Origin: Shewanella sp. GD04112
GTDB lineage: Bacteria; Pseudomonadota; Gammaproteobacteria; Enterobacterales; Shewanellaceae
DNA length: 64,000 nt
Direction: 5' to 3'
Assembly: GCF_029835735.1 (NCBI RefSeq)
Contig: NZ_JAOEAL010000001.1
Coordinates: forward strand, 1,612,001-1,676,000
The notes under the pieces were generated by a model that was given only the letters and a program-made list of their open reading frames with translations, was not told where the DNA came from and ran no database searches. Of this stretch, positions 1 through 8,221 are shown one piece after another; the stretch's first letter is position 1; each line of letters opens with the position of its first letter. The translations under genes and the position numbers were made by a program.

Positions 1-39
1 TTGTCATTTGAATCATGGGTTTTATCATGTATTGCGATT

Positions 40-555
40 TCATTGTACAGACTCCTCAAGCGAGTTCACTTGGGCGTAAACTTCACTACTGCCATCTTTT
101 TTCAACAGTAAGACTTGATATGGCATAAATTTATCTTGGTACTCCATGCCAGGGCTGCCCACTGGCATAGCGGGTACGGTTAAGCCGATAGCATCTTTAG
201 GAGGGGTGGCTAAAAAACGACTAATGAATTTTGCAGGGACATGCCCTTCAAACACATAACCTTGAGATGACACAGCGGTATGGCAAGATTGCATTGAAGT
301 AGGAATGCCCTTTGACTGTTTAAACTCATAAAGGTTGTTAATATTGTGGGCACTAACACTAAATCCACGCTCACTAATATGCGTTAGCCATTTCTCACAA
401 CAGCCGCAATTAGCATCTTTATAAACGGTGAGTAATGGCTCCGTAGTGCCGGGCTCTGCTGCACGGGCAATTAATATCCCTCCCATAGTTTGCAGAATAA
501 AAATAGTACCTATGACACGAAAAAAACTAATAGAATTGCGATATAGAGCAGACAT
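40..555 (-). CDS. DUF411 family metal-associated secreted protein
   Basis: The 171-residue product has a hydrophobic N-terminal segment (about residues 10-32) that looks like a signal or anchor sequence, so it probably acts in the periplasm. It carries the DUF411 signature: a Cys-Gly-Cys-Cys motif at residues 50-53 after a VYKDAN strand, and a PAMPVGSPGM segment near residue 130. DUF411 proteins are often found beside copper-resistance genes and are presumed metal-binding; the reaction, if any, is unknown. The neighbouring Met/Cys-rich secreted protein on the same strand fits a copper or silver theme. The family call is from remembered motifs. Confidence 0.8.
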   Translation of the reverse strand: MSALYRNSISFFRVIGTIFILQTMGGILIARAAEPGTTEPLLTVYKDANCGCCEKWLTHISERGFSVSAHNINNLYEFKQSKGIPTSMQSCHTAVSSQGYVFEGHVPAKFISRFLATPPKDAIGLTVPAMPVGSPGMEYQDKFMPYQVLLLKKDGSSEVYAQVNSLEESVQ

Positions 556-691
556 AATATTGCCTCCAAATCAAATTTCGTCACATTAAACAACGCGGTT
601 TAATGTCAGTTTATTAACCAAAAGGTTAAAAAATTGAAACTACATGATTGGCTAGGACAGCTAGCAAAAAAAAGGCGTAACTGTGCCTATG

Positions 692-1072
692 TTAGGCAAA
701 TATTGGAGGACGGTATAAAGAAGAACGATACTGAGGCATTAGTGCTGAGGTAAACATTGTTGCAGCATTAACTAAATTGACTTCTGATTTAAGCGTTGGC
801 ATCGCCATCGTTAAAGCGACTGATAAACATGATCCGACAGGACAATGGCACGCTTGGGCGCAGCAACTATCATCCGCACCATCACTCATATCCATGTTCA
901 TGTTCATGTTCATTTGCATACTAGCGTCATGACATGCTTTGCCATTTTCAGCAGGCATATTTGAAGTCGTCATTGAATTCATTGGCATAGTACCAGGCAT
1001 AATCACAGACGCAAAAGTTTGACCGACAAACGTCAGTAAAACAAACATCATGATTAAGTGGATTCTACGCAA
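692..1072 (-). CDS. small secreted Met/His/Cys-rich protein, probably copper-binding
   Basis: The product begins with a hydrophobic signal-like segment and then has an MNMNMNMDM stretch, an ACHDASM motif and a dense Cys/His cluster (DSCCAQACHCPVGSC). Met and Cys clusters of this kind are common in periplasmic copper-handling proteins of the CopL/DUF2946 sort, but no exact family is claimed. An ATG at 1120 gives a longer frame, but a GGAG at 1080-1083 lies 7 bases before a TTG at 1072, which gives 126 residues with a normal signal peptide (MRRIHLIMM). I prefer that start. It precedes the DUF411 gene on the same strand with a 136-bp gap. Confidence 0.6.
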   Translation of the reverse strand: MRRIHLIMMFVLLTFVGQTFASVIMPGTMPMNSMTTSNMPAENGKACHDASMQMNMNMNMDMSDGADDSCCAQACHCPVGSCLSVALTMAMPTLKSEVNLVNAATMFTSALMPQYRSSLYRPPIFA

Positions 1073-1175
1073 AATATATCTCCAACGATTTTCAAATAAT
1101 AGTAGTGAAAAATACTGCATTTAGCAATGAAAATTTATTTGAAAAACATAATTCCCGATCCCGATTTCAGATAAT

Positions 1176-2236
1176 AAGTGCGACATTCATGGAAAGGTGT
1201 AGAAGAGGAAGCCAACTGCTAAAAGTGGGACGCTCTTCTCGCCAAAGAAACAAGCAGTACTACCATGAATTATCAGCAGTTGACCGAAGGCAGAAGATAC
1301 CAGATTTCTGCTCTTTTGGAACGGGGGATTTCAGTTTCTGAGATTGCTAAAACCGTTCAGTGCCATCGCTCCACGGTATATCGGGAGCTTAAACGTGGCA
1401 GCAAGGGCAGTCATTATTGCCCAAACGAAGCTCAGTCAGGTGTTATCACTCAAAAAACGCACATTAGCGCGTAAATACAGAATACCTCAGGAGCGTGTTG
1501 ATTTTATCCGCCTCCTTTTAGAAGCGGATTGGAGTCCAGAGCAGATTTCCAGTGTATTAACTAAAGTCGGTGCCGCTGTCAGCTATGAGTGGATCTACCG
1601 ATTTGTTGCGCAGGATAAACGCTCGGGTGGCAAGTTATATCGCCACTTGAGGCAAGGTCACAAGCGGTATCGTCGCGGTAAAAAAGAGAAAGCACCAGCG
1701 ATCAAAAATGCGGTTTCTATCGATGATAGGCCAAGCATAGTTGACAGTAAGGAGCGATTTGGTGATTGGGAAATCGACACCGTATTAGGCAAGCACGGCA
1801 CGGGGGCGATGGTGACTATTTTAGAGCGTAAAACACGATTTTACTTGGTGAAGAAAGTGCCATCCAAGTCAGCGGATGATGTCACTAGAGCAACCATAGA
1901 ACTACTCATGCCTTACAAGGAGCATGTCCATACCATCACGGCAGATAACGGGAGAGAGTTTGCAGGCCATGAAACCATCGCAAAGGAGTTGGAGGCTGAT
2001 GTTTACTTTGCCCACCCTTATAGTTCTTGGGAGCGTGGAGCCAATGAGAATGCTAACGGTCTTTTAAGGCAATATGTGAAGAAAGGAACCGACCTAACAA
2101 CGGTAACAGACAGTGATATTGAATTCGCTTTATCGCGGATAAATTATCGACCGAAAAAGTGTTTAGATTTCAAGCAACCAGCGATTGTCTTTAAAGAAAT
2201 GGTATTGGCTGCTTGATATTGGCGAGTGTCGCACTT
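1176..2236 (+). mobile_element. IS30-family insertion sequence
   Basis: The element is bounded by inverted copies of AAGTGCGACA at 1176-1185 and 2227-2236, giving about 1.06 kb, normal for the IS30 family. It contains one transposase gene in two frames. It sits just upstream of the Met/Cys-rich small gene and may have separated that gene from its original promoter. The exact outer ends and the short target duplication cannot be fixed by eye. Confidence 0.75.
1265..2216 (+). pseudogene. IS30-family transposase, frameshifted
   Basis: The first frame (1265 to about 1430) encodes the N-terminal helix-turn-helix of IS30 transposases (YQQLTEGRRYQISALLERG, then a second HTH ending RSTVYRELKRG). The downstream frame encodes the DDE catalytic core, with FGDWEIDTVLGK, ITADNGREFAGH and SSWERGANENANG supplying the D, D and E regions. 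The two parts join near 1425-1440, where GCTCAGTCAGG passes from one frame to the next. The IS30 family normally uses one uninterrupted frame, so this copy is probably inactive unless the shift is a sequencing artefact. Confidence 0.8.
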
Positions 2237-2436
2237 CGCAGTTGAATTAGGGACAAACCTATCCAGTCGAACGAATTTCATTCGATTATGGATGATTTAT
2301 ATCAATCAATAATCTCGCATTAAGTCGACTTAAGAACAAAATAGCTAAATGTTAACAGAATTTACAAAGCATAATCTCACCCTGTGATACTCTGTGAGTT
2401 AGGGAGATATTTATGCCCGAACATGGATAAATGCAG

Positions 2437-2516
2437 CGTGTAACAACATCGGTGCAAAGGCAGCTTGCTAGCCACCTTTGGTTGACGAGCTAAGCGTGTA
2501 GCGAGATGTTATCACG
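2437..2516. repeat. 80-bp imperfect palindrome between two IS elements
   Basis: The outer arms CGTGTAACAACATC (2437-2450) and GATGTTATCACG (2505-2516) pair with one bulge. An inner stem CAAAGG (2455-2460) pairs with CCTTTG (2475-2480), with further GGC/GCC pairing inside. The nested stems recall an integron attC site, but the diagnostic RYYYAAC and GTTRRRY boxes are not matched. Apart from this structure, I see no gene in 2237-2631. Confidence 0.4.
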
Positions 2517-2631
2517 TGAACCAGACTAGGCAAGTCTGATTCACTGAGCTAAAAAAATAATGATACAGGCACACCAAAGCGCTGACTGAGTGCTTCTATG
2601 TGGTGTCTATTAAGCTTCTTTCCTTCTGCGG

Positions 2632-3640
2632 GGCGTTGTTGCCTAAATGAATGAACCTTCCGTCTCAGATGCGATCAGATCCTGTGAATACCACGCAGAA
2701 ACCGCTATCAGATGGGCAAATCTAAATCTCGCATTACCAATTGGCCGGAATATAACAAGGCGTTGACCAACCGAGGCTCACTGACTTTTTGGATAGACGA
2801 GCAGGCGCTCAACCTCTGGTGTCACACTGAACACCATGGTGGTCGAGGTCGGGGATTTCAATACAGTGACACGGCGATAGAAACCGCCTTAATGCTCAAA
2901 GGTTTGTTTAATCTCCCCTTGCGAGCACTAGAAGGTTTTCTCAACTCAGTGTTTAGTTTGATGAGTCTGCAATTAACTTCACCTGGTTACAGCTGCATCA
3001 GCAAGCGGGCAAAGACAGTCAAAGTTAACTACCGCCCCCCTTGCCGAGGCGCGATTGCTCACTTAGTTGTCGATGCCACAGGACTGAAAGTATATGGCGA
3101 AGGTGAATGGAAAATGCGTAAACATGGTAAGGAAAAACGCCGAACTTGGCGTAAGTTGCACCTTGCGATAGATGCGGCCACACATGAAGTCATCGCAGCC
3201 GAAGTCAGTTTAGAGAGTGTGGCAGATAGTGAGGTTCTCCCAACGTTATTAAACCCACTAAGGCGCAAGGTAAAACAAGTGTCAGCTGACGGTGCTTATG
3301 ACACCAAAAAATGTCATAAGCTGCTGAAACGCAGAGGGTGTAAACCTACGATACCGCCGCGAAAAAATGCAGGTTATTGGGAAGAAGGTCATCCCAGAAA
3401 CGAGGCCGTCAGCGCTCTGAAAAGTGATGAACTCAAACAATGGAAACAAGAGAATGACTATCACCAACGCTCCCTGTCAGAAACAGCTATGTATCGTTAC
3501 AAGCAACTGATTAGCCCGAAATTGAGCCTGCGGGACTACAACGGCCAAGTCGGCGAGGCACTGGCTGGTGTGAAAGTGATGAACAAAGTCATAGGACTGG
3601 GTATGCCTATTCGCCAGAGGGTCAATTAATACCAGGAACC
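2632..3640 (+). mobile_element. IS5-family element, right end not found
   Basis: A plausible left terminus, GGCGTTGTTGCCTAAAT, starts at 2632, about 80 bp before the transposase. The matching inverted end expected shortly after the transposase stop is not visible between 3630 and 3740. The element therefore appears clipped on the right, or its right end has diverged. The right coordinate given is only the last part that can be assigned. Confidence 0.5.
2712..3629 (+). CDS. IS5-family (IS903-like) DDE transposase
   Basis: This is a full-length 305-residue transposase that starts with the typical IS5-group sequence MGKSKSRITNWPEYNKALTN. The catalytic triad is visible: D in HLVVDATGLKVYGEGEW, D in VSADGAYDTK, and E in SLSETAMYRYKQL, each in its usual context. 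No frameshift or stop interrupts it, so the protein could be functional even though the right terminal repeat of the element is missing. It lies upstream of the nnrS-nrfA group. Confidence 0.85.
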   Translation: MGKSKSRITNWPEYNKALTNRGSLTFWIDEQALNLWCHTEHHGGRGRGFQYSDTAIETALMLKGLFNLPLRALEGFLNSVFSLMSLQLTSPGYSCISKRAKTVKVNYRPPCRGAIAHLVVDATGLKVYGEGEWKMRKHGKEKRRTWRKLHLAIDAATHEVIAAEVSLESVADSEVLPTLLNPLRRKVKQVSADGAYDTKKCHKLLKRRGCKPTIPPRKNAGYWEEGHPRNEAVSALKSDELKQWKQENDYHQRSLSETAMYRYKQLISPKLSLRDYNGQVGEALAGVKVMNKVIGLGMPIRQRVN

Positions 3641-3741
3641 CTTTTAGGAAAAGGCATACCTAAGATTGATTTGGTCGCCTTGAACACTGTTAATTGCTCG
3701 AAATTGAATCAAATGCTAAAATCTAAGGTAAGGACATCCTT

Positions 3742-3876
3742 ATGAGTAACTGCATAGTGTCACCTGAAACGTTTATTTTGTATTCATTAGCTGGTTTTTC
3801 TGTTGCGACTTTAATGCTCGTAGCAGTAGGTTGTTTCGCCATCAGGCAAGATAAAAACAAACAACCTAATAAATAA
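3742..3876 (+). CDS. small single-pass membrane protein (44 aa)
   Basis: This is a short frame with an AGGA ribosome-binding site 7-10 bases upstream. The product has a polar N-terminus, one clear membrane segment (about residues 11-34, FILYSLAGFSVATLMLVAVG) and a short positively charged tail (RQDKNKQPNK). This is the composition of a real small inner-membrane protein. It precedes nnrS and nrfA in the same direction, so it may belong with them in nitrite or NO metabolism. I do not recognise its family. Confidence 0.5.
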   Translation: MSNCIVSPETFILYSLAGFSVATLMLVAVGCFAIRQDKNKQPNK

Positions 3877-3895
3877 CACAGTTATAAACAACTTA

Positions 3896-3920
3896 CCCTT
3901 GAGGGACACTCCCTCAAGGG
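3896..3920 (+). terminator. perfect 10-bp hairpin before nnrS
   Basis: CCCTTGAGGG and CCCTCAAGGG form a perfect 10-bp stem with an ACACT loop. No U-run follows, so it may be an RNA-stability or attenuation structure rather than a classical terminator. It separates the 44-residue membrane ORF from nnrS. Confidence 0.5.
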
Positions 3921-4044
3921 CGTGTGTTCCTCTAAATTTAGAGAGAAACACACGAACAATGATGCTTGGCCACATGGCATTAGTTCAATATCTCCAGAAC
4001 TTCCCAATGCGTCTTATCTGTCGTCTGCAACTAGGGTGAAAACT

Positions 4045-5256
4045 ATGCTAAATATTGATGATCCTACACAAACCGAACGAACTCATGCGTTATGGCGACT
4101 AGGCTTTAGACCTTTTTTTCTTGGGGGAGCAATATTAGCTGCGTTATATATCCCTTTGTGGTTACTAACTTGGTTTACTCCTCAATATAGTTTTTTTCCT
4201 TCATCTTTTTGGAGTAAAGTATTGCCCCTATGGTGGCATCCACATGAAATGTTGTTCGGTTTTGCAATCGCAATTGTCTGTGGTTTTTTACTTACTGCGG
4301 TTCAAAATTGGACAAATCAACCCACATTAAAGGGATGGCCACTTGCGTTGACCTTTAGTTGCTGGTTGCTGGCACGATTATTACTGTTACTCCCTATTCA
4401 AGTTCCACTAATTTTGCCGGCATTATTTGATTCATTGTTCCTTGGTATGGCAAGCCTTACCCTATGGCGCTGCATTTATAAGGTGAAGCAATGGCGCAAT
4501 ATTGGTTTTCCGATTATGTTGTTTGCAGCACTCGTGATTAACAATGTCAGCTATTACGCTTTATTTGAACGCGACTTCATCCTTGCCAATCAAATTTGGC
4601 AGGCCATGTTATGGTGGTTAGCCTTACTTATCACCATAGTTGGTGGGCGTGTCATTCCATTCTTTACCGCGATGCGCATTAAGGCCACTAAAGCAGATCC
4701 CTTAACTTGGGTTGAATACCCGCTGATCCTGACGATGATCTTGCTCGTCATTCAATCACTCATCCACCTTATACCTCAGGAAGTCGAGCGAGGCTTACTA
4801 CTCATTACAGGGCTCTTGCATCTAGTCCGATTTGTACGCTGGTTACCCCATAAAACACTGACGGAACCTATGCTGTGGTCCTTGCATCTTGCCTATTTAA
4901 TGTTGCCACTTAGCCTGTTAGCCATGAGTTGGTATCTCGATAATGAATATGCCTATCGCAGCCTGCTTCACCTATTTGCTATTGGTTGTATGGCTACCCT
5001 GTGCCTTTCGATGATCTCCAGAGTGTCACTCGGGCACACAAGTCGAAATATTTATGAAGGCCCGAAAATGATCTTAGCATTTATCTGCCTACCATTAGCG
5101 GCACTGCTCAGGGCATTGATGCCCATCTGGTTTCCGGCCCACTCCCAAGTATGGTTATGGTTGGCTGGCACTTGCTGGTTTATGGCATTTGCACTGTTTG
5201 TATGGCACTATTTGCCAATACTCTCTCGCCCTCGTATTGATGGGCGCCCAGGTTAA
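4045..5256 (+). CDS. nnrS: NnrS family haem/copper membrane protein
   Basis: The product is a polytopic inner-membrane protein of about 403 residues with around twelve hydrophobic helices. Family features include the N-terminal LWRLGFRPFFLGG segment, WWHPHEMLFGF, and GGRVIPFFTAMRI. NnrS proteins are haem- and copper-containing membrane proteins linked to nitric oxide stress in denitrifying and ammonifying bacteria. The frame is open from 3922, but ATG 4045 immediately precedes the conserved N-terminus and gives the usual family length, so I use it. The gene ends 28 bp before the likely nrfA start, which suggests joint expression for nitrite/NO handling. Confidence 0.85.
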   Translation: MLNIDDPTQTERTHALWRLGFRPFFLGGAILAALYIPLWLLTWFTPQYSFFPSSFWSKVLPLWWHPHEMLFGFAIAIVCGFLLTAVQNWTNQPTLKGWPLALTFSCWLLARLLLLLPIQVPLILPALFDSLFLGMASLTLWRCIYKVKQWRNIGFPIMLFAALVINNVSYYALFERDFILANQIWQAMLWWLALLITIVGGRVIPFFTAMRIKATKADPLTWVEYPLILTMILLVIQSLIHLIPQEVERGLLLITGLLHLVRFVRWLPHKTLTEPMLWSLHLAYLMLPLSLLAMSWYLDNEYAYRSLLHLFAIGCMATLCLSMISRVSLGHTSRNIYEGPKMILAFICLPLAALLRALMPIWFPAHSQVWLWLAGTCWFMAFALFVWHYLPILSRPRIDGRPG

Positions 5257-5284
5257 TATTGATGTTATGACAAAAGGTTACAAA

Positions 5285-6649
5285 GTGAAAACTTATTTTA
5301 AAACAGTTACATTGCTAAAATTGATTTGCTTGTTCGTCATCACTACATGTACATCTGTAGCGGCTTCCGATACTAGCAATCAACAAAAATATCCTAACCA
5401 ATATCAATCTTGGCAAGCCACCTCTGAACAAGTTGAACGCGAGGATATGCTCGCCAATTATCCCGCCAGCATCATACTCTGGGCAGGATCTTCCTATGCC
5501 AAAGAGTACCATAGCCCACGTGGACACCATTTTGCCGTTGCCGATGTGACGCATACTTTACGTACGGGTACGCCACCTAAAGCAGGAGAGAATGGGTTAT
5601 CCGCCAGTTGTTGGACCTGCAAGACACCGGATGCCCCTAGATTGATTGAACAACTGGGATTTGAAGGATACTCCGCTAAAAACTTTACCGATCTGGGCAA
5701 AGAGATCCAAAGCGTAGTGTATTGCAGTGACTGCCATGAATCTGGCACTCATAAATTAGCCTTACCTCGCCCTCATGCGCAAGATGCGATGGCTAAAATT
5801 CATCTGCCATTCGATAAACAAGATATTAATATGCAAGGTGCGCAGGTTTGTGGTCAATGTCATGTCACTTACTATTTCCGTCCGGAAAAAAGTAATGTTG
5901 TCAACATTCCCTGGATATTTGGCAATACCGCTGATGATATTGAAAAATACTATGACACTCGCCGCTTCTTCGAATGGATCCATCCTCTTTCGAAAACGCC
6001 CATACTCAAAGCACGTCATCCTGAGTTTGAACACTGGAGTCGCAGTAAACATGCCGAAGTCGGTGTCACTTGCATTACCTGTCATATGCCTACCCAGCAG
6101 GATGCAAAAGGTGTTGAATTTACGAGCCATAAAGTTGATAAGGCCTTACCGCACTTTGATAGTAGCTGCAGCGGCTGCCATAGCAGCAAAACCAAAATCG
6201 AAACTAAACTCGCGGCGAATAAGTTAACTATTGAAACAAAAGCCCGCGAAGTGGAAGCTTTACTCGTCAAGGCTCATTACGAAGCCAAAGCAGCATGGGA
6301 TGCCGGTGCTAAATGGGATAATATGAATGAGCCCATTATGGCGATACGACACAGTCAGTGGCGCTGGGACTTTGCCATGTCTTCACATGGTTTGTATGCA
6401 CATAATCCACAAGAAGGTAAGCAGCTTTTAGATAAAGCCATTGAACAAGCGAACGAAGCACGTCATCTGCTCGCTGGAATATTGAAGCAACTTAACGTTA
6501 CTCAAGTTAGCTATCCAGATATCAGTACTAAGGAAAAGGCCCATCAAGCAATAGGGTTAGTTGAGACTGATTTAATTAAAGAAAAACAAAAGTTTATTGA
6601 GAATGATGTTAAGAAACACTGGCAACCAGTTAGTCAATATGGTTATTAG
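5285..6649 (+). CDS. nrfA: pentahaem cytochrome c nitrite reductase NrfA (divergent copy)
   Basis: NrfA reduces nitrite to ammonium with six electrons in the periplasm. The order of haem motifs is diagnostic: CWTCK (the lysine-ligated active-site haem) followed by CSDCH, CGQCH, CITCH and CSGCH. The conserved segments LWAGSSYAKEYHSPRGH and IRHSQWRWDFAMSSHG are present. A GTG at 5285 has an AGG about 8 bases upstream and is directly followed by a signal peptide, giving 454 residues; an ATG at 5267 is an alternative. The sequence differs clearly from the Shewanella housekeeping NrfA as I recall it, and the gene sits next to nnrS between IS elements, so it looks like an acquired or second copy. 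Confidence 0.9.
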   Translation: MKTYFKTVTLLKLICLFVITTCTSVAASDTSNQQKYPNQYQSWQATSEQVEREDMLANYPASIILWAGSSYAKEYHSPRGHHFAVADVTHTLRTGTPPKAGENGLSASCWTCKTPDAPRLIEQLGFEGYSAKNFTDLGKEIQSVVYCSDCHESGTHKLALPRPHAQDAMAKIHLPFDKQDINMQGAQVCGQCHVTYYFRPEKSNVVNIPWIFGNTADDIEKYYDTRRFFEWIHPLSKTPILKARHPEFEHWSRSKHAEVGVTCITCHMPTQQDAKGVEFTSHKVDKALPHFDSSCSGCHSSKTKIETKLAANKLTIETKAREVEALLVKAHYEAKAAWDAGAKWDNMNEPIMAIRHSQWRWDFAMSSHGLYAHNPQEGKQLLDKAIEQANEARHLLAGILKQLNVTQVSYPDISTKEKAHQAIGLVETDLIKEKQKFIENDVKKHWQPVSQYGY

Positions 6650-6670
6650 TGAGATTTAGTATTGCTAGTA

Positions 6671-6734
6671 GGGCGTTCGGAATTCAGCATCAGGCTAAAA
6701 TTAAATGTCTAAGCATGCTGTCTAAACGCCCTTT
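6671..6734 (+). terminator. candidate terminator after nrfA
   Basis: GGGCGTT (6671-6677) pairs with AACGCCC (6725-6731), with an inner CAGCAT/ATGCTG stem, followed by TTT. The loop is long and the T-run short, so this is only a possible transcript end. Confidence 0.35.
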
Positions 6735-6808
6735 AATGTATTAGTTCAGACTAGATCTGACACATCGTCTTCAAAATATGAGAGTTGGAGACTATAAAAG
6801 GCTATTTA

Positions 6809-6934
6809 TTATAACGACACACGGTTGCTGTACATGAGCATAAACTGCCTCATGGCAGGCTTCCAATCTCGTAGTGGCATTGTCCACTTTTTAGCAATCT
6901 GGTGTAAAGCCAGATACAGCAACTTCGGCGTTTT
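6809..6934 (-). pseudogene. IS256-family transposase remnant (C-terminus only)
   Basis: The minus strand encodes about 38 residues ending at a TAA at 6809-6811. They include PKLLYLALHQIAKKWTMPLR and DWKPAMRQFMLMY, which match the C-terminus of IS256/mutator-type transposases. Upstream of this it is cut by the end of the IS3-family element starting near 6930. No remainder of the IS256 gene is seen on the far side of that element at 10250, so a deletion accompanied or followed the insertion. Confidence 0.7.
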
Positions 6935-6961
6935 TCAAGCTAGTTGTCACCATCGACCGTT

Positions 6962-7645
6962 TTAAGCGGCCTTTTTTTCCACTTCTTTAACTGACTCTTT
7001 TTCCGGATTCAGTGTTGTCGGTCCCACAGGTTCGCAGTTCCGTACTTCTCGTTTTCCCCAACGACTTGGATTTTCTGCTTTCGCCGCTTCAATCCGTTCT
7101 TTGCGCTTTGCCAGCAGGAGTTGATACTGACCGGTATGACGTTAGTGCGGGGTCACGAACCGTAGTTTGCTGTGCTTGTGTTCGTAGTTGTACCAGCGCG
7201 TAAACTTCAGCACCCAAGTCCTTGCTTCATCGATACTTTTAAAACCTGCTGATGGCCAATCAGGCCGATATTTACAGGTGCGGAACAACGACTCTGCAAA
7301 CGGGTTATCGTTGCTCACTCGTGGCCTGCTGTACGATGTCGTTACACCAAGCTCATACGCCTTCATTCGCATGGTCTGCGATTTCATTGGCGCACCGTTG
7401 TCCGAATGCAGCACGACTCCACTGTGTAAACATTTCTCCCGGACCAGTGTCTGCTCTAACAATTTCGCGGCGTTTTCTCCACTTTCCTGTTCAAACACTT
7501 CACAACCAACAATTTTCCGGCTGAACAAATCTTCCAGCATGTACAGGTAATAAAACTGCCCACGCACCGTGCTTGGCAAGTAGGTGATATCCCAACAGAG
7601 CACCTGGCCAGGCCCGGTCGCTGTGTAGGTCGTTGGCAGCCCCCC
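6962..7645 (-). pseudogene. IS3 copy A orfB, C-terminal part with in-frame stop
   Basis: This encodes the integrase core of an IS3-family transposase: LCWDITYLPS, VLHSDNGAPMK and a final SRPRVSNDNPFAESLFRT with the catalytic glutamate. A TAA at 7142-7144 interrupts it after RFVTPH; the same frame continues with RHTGQYQLLLAKRKERIEAA to a natural stop at 6962-6964. The intact neighbour copy B has glutamine at this position (FVSPGQRH), so a CAA-to-TAA change is the simplest explanation. The N-terminal half lies beyond copy B at 9308-9724. Confidence 0.85.
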
Positions 7646-7715
7646 TGTGTCAGGATTGTTGTCACCCCTAAATAATCATTATGTTTAAAGACAGGGTGCG
7701 GCAAAAGAGAACGAT

Positions 7716-8216
7716 ATGGCTCGGTATTCACCAGAACGTAAAGAAGCGATCCTTAAAAAATTATTACCTCCTCACAACTTAACGGTCGCAGAGGTCGCTC
7801 GGGAAGAAGGCATCGCGGTGCAAACCTTGTATCATTGGCGAGATATTGCCAGAAAAGAAGGTCGCCCCGTGCCAGGTAAAACATTAACAGCCGATGATTG
7901 GTCGGCTGAAGCAAAACTTGCCGTGATTATTGAAACAGCGCCGCTGTCGGAAGCGGAGATAAACCAGTATTGCCGTGAAAAGGGCTTGTTCCGCGAGCAA
8001 GTACAGCAGTGGAAACAGGATTGTTTAGCTGGTTTTCAAACCTCAGAAGTACAAACTAAAACCATTAAACAGCAGGCTAAGGCTGACAAAGCCGAAATCA
8101 AATCGCTGCAACGGGAATTGCGCTATAAGGAGAAAGCGCTGGCTGAAGCTGCTGCGTTACTGGTGCTCAGAAAAAAGCTCAATGCGCTCTGGGGGGACGA
8201 CAGCGAGGAGAGCTAA
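7716..8216 (+). CDS. IS3-family transposase OrfA (copy B)
   Basis: The 166-residue DNA-binding subunit has an N-terminal helix-turn-helix (NLTVAEVAREEGIAVQTLYH), a second HTH-like region around residues 60-110, and a C-terminal leucine-zipper coiled coil (KADKAEIKSLQRELRYKEKA). The slippery A_AAA_AAG lies near its 3' end, in the codons for RKK. A -1 shift there leads into an open frame that runs directly into OrfB, so a fused OrfAB transposase is expected. Copy A carries a homologous, non-identical OrfA at 9697-10197. Confidence 0.85.
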   Translation: MARYSPERKEAILKKLLPPHNLTVAEVAREEGIAVQTLYHWRDIARKEGRPVPGKTLTADDWSAEAKLAVIIETAPLSEAEINQYCREKGLFREQVQQWKQDCLAGFQTSEVQTKTIKQQAKADKAEIKSLQRELRYKEKALAEAAALLVLRKKLNALWGDDSEES

Positions 8217-8221
8217 CCCCC

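Noticed and set aside
1105..1341. Plus-strand 78-codon frame overlapping the IS30 left end
   Set aside because: It crosses the IS end and part of the transposase in another frame, with no domain or ribosome site.
2437..2516. Integron attC site
   Set aside because: The RYYYAAC and GTTRRRY core boxes are not present and no integrase gene is in the window; kept only as a palindrome.
7012..7203. Plus-strand frame opposite the end of IS3 copy A
   Set aside because: It is antisense to the transposase C-terminus, which continues after the TAA at 7142-7144.
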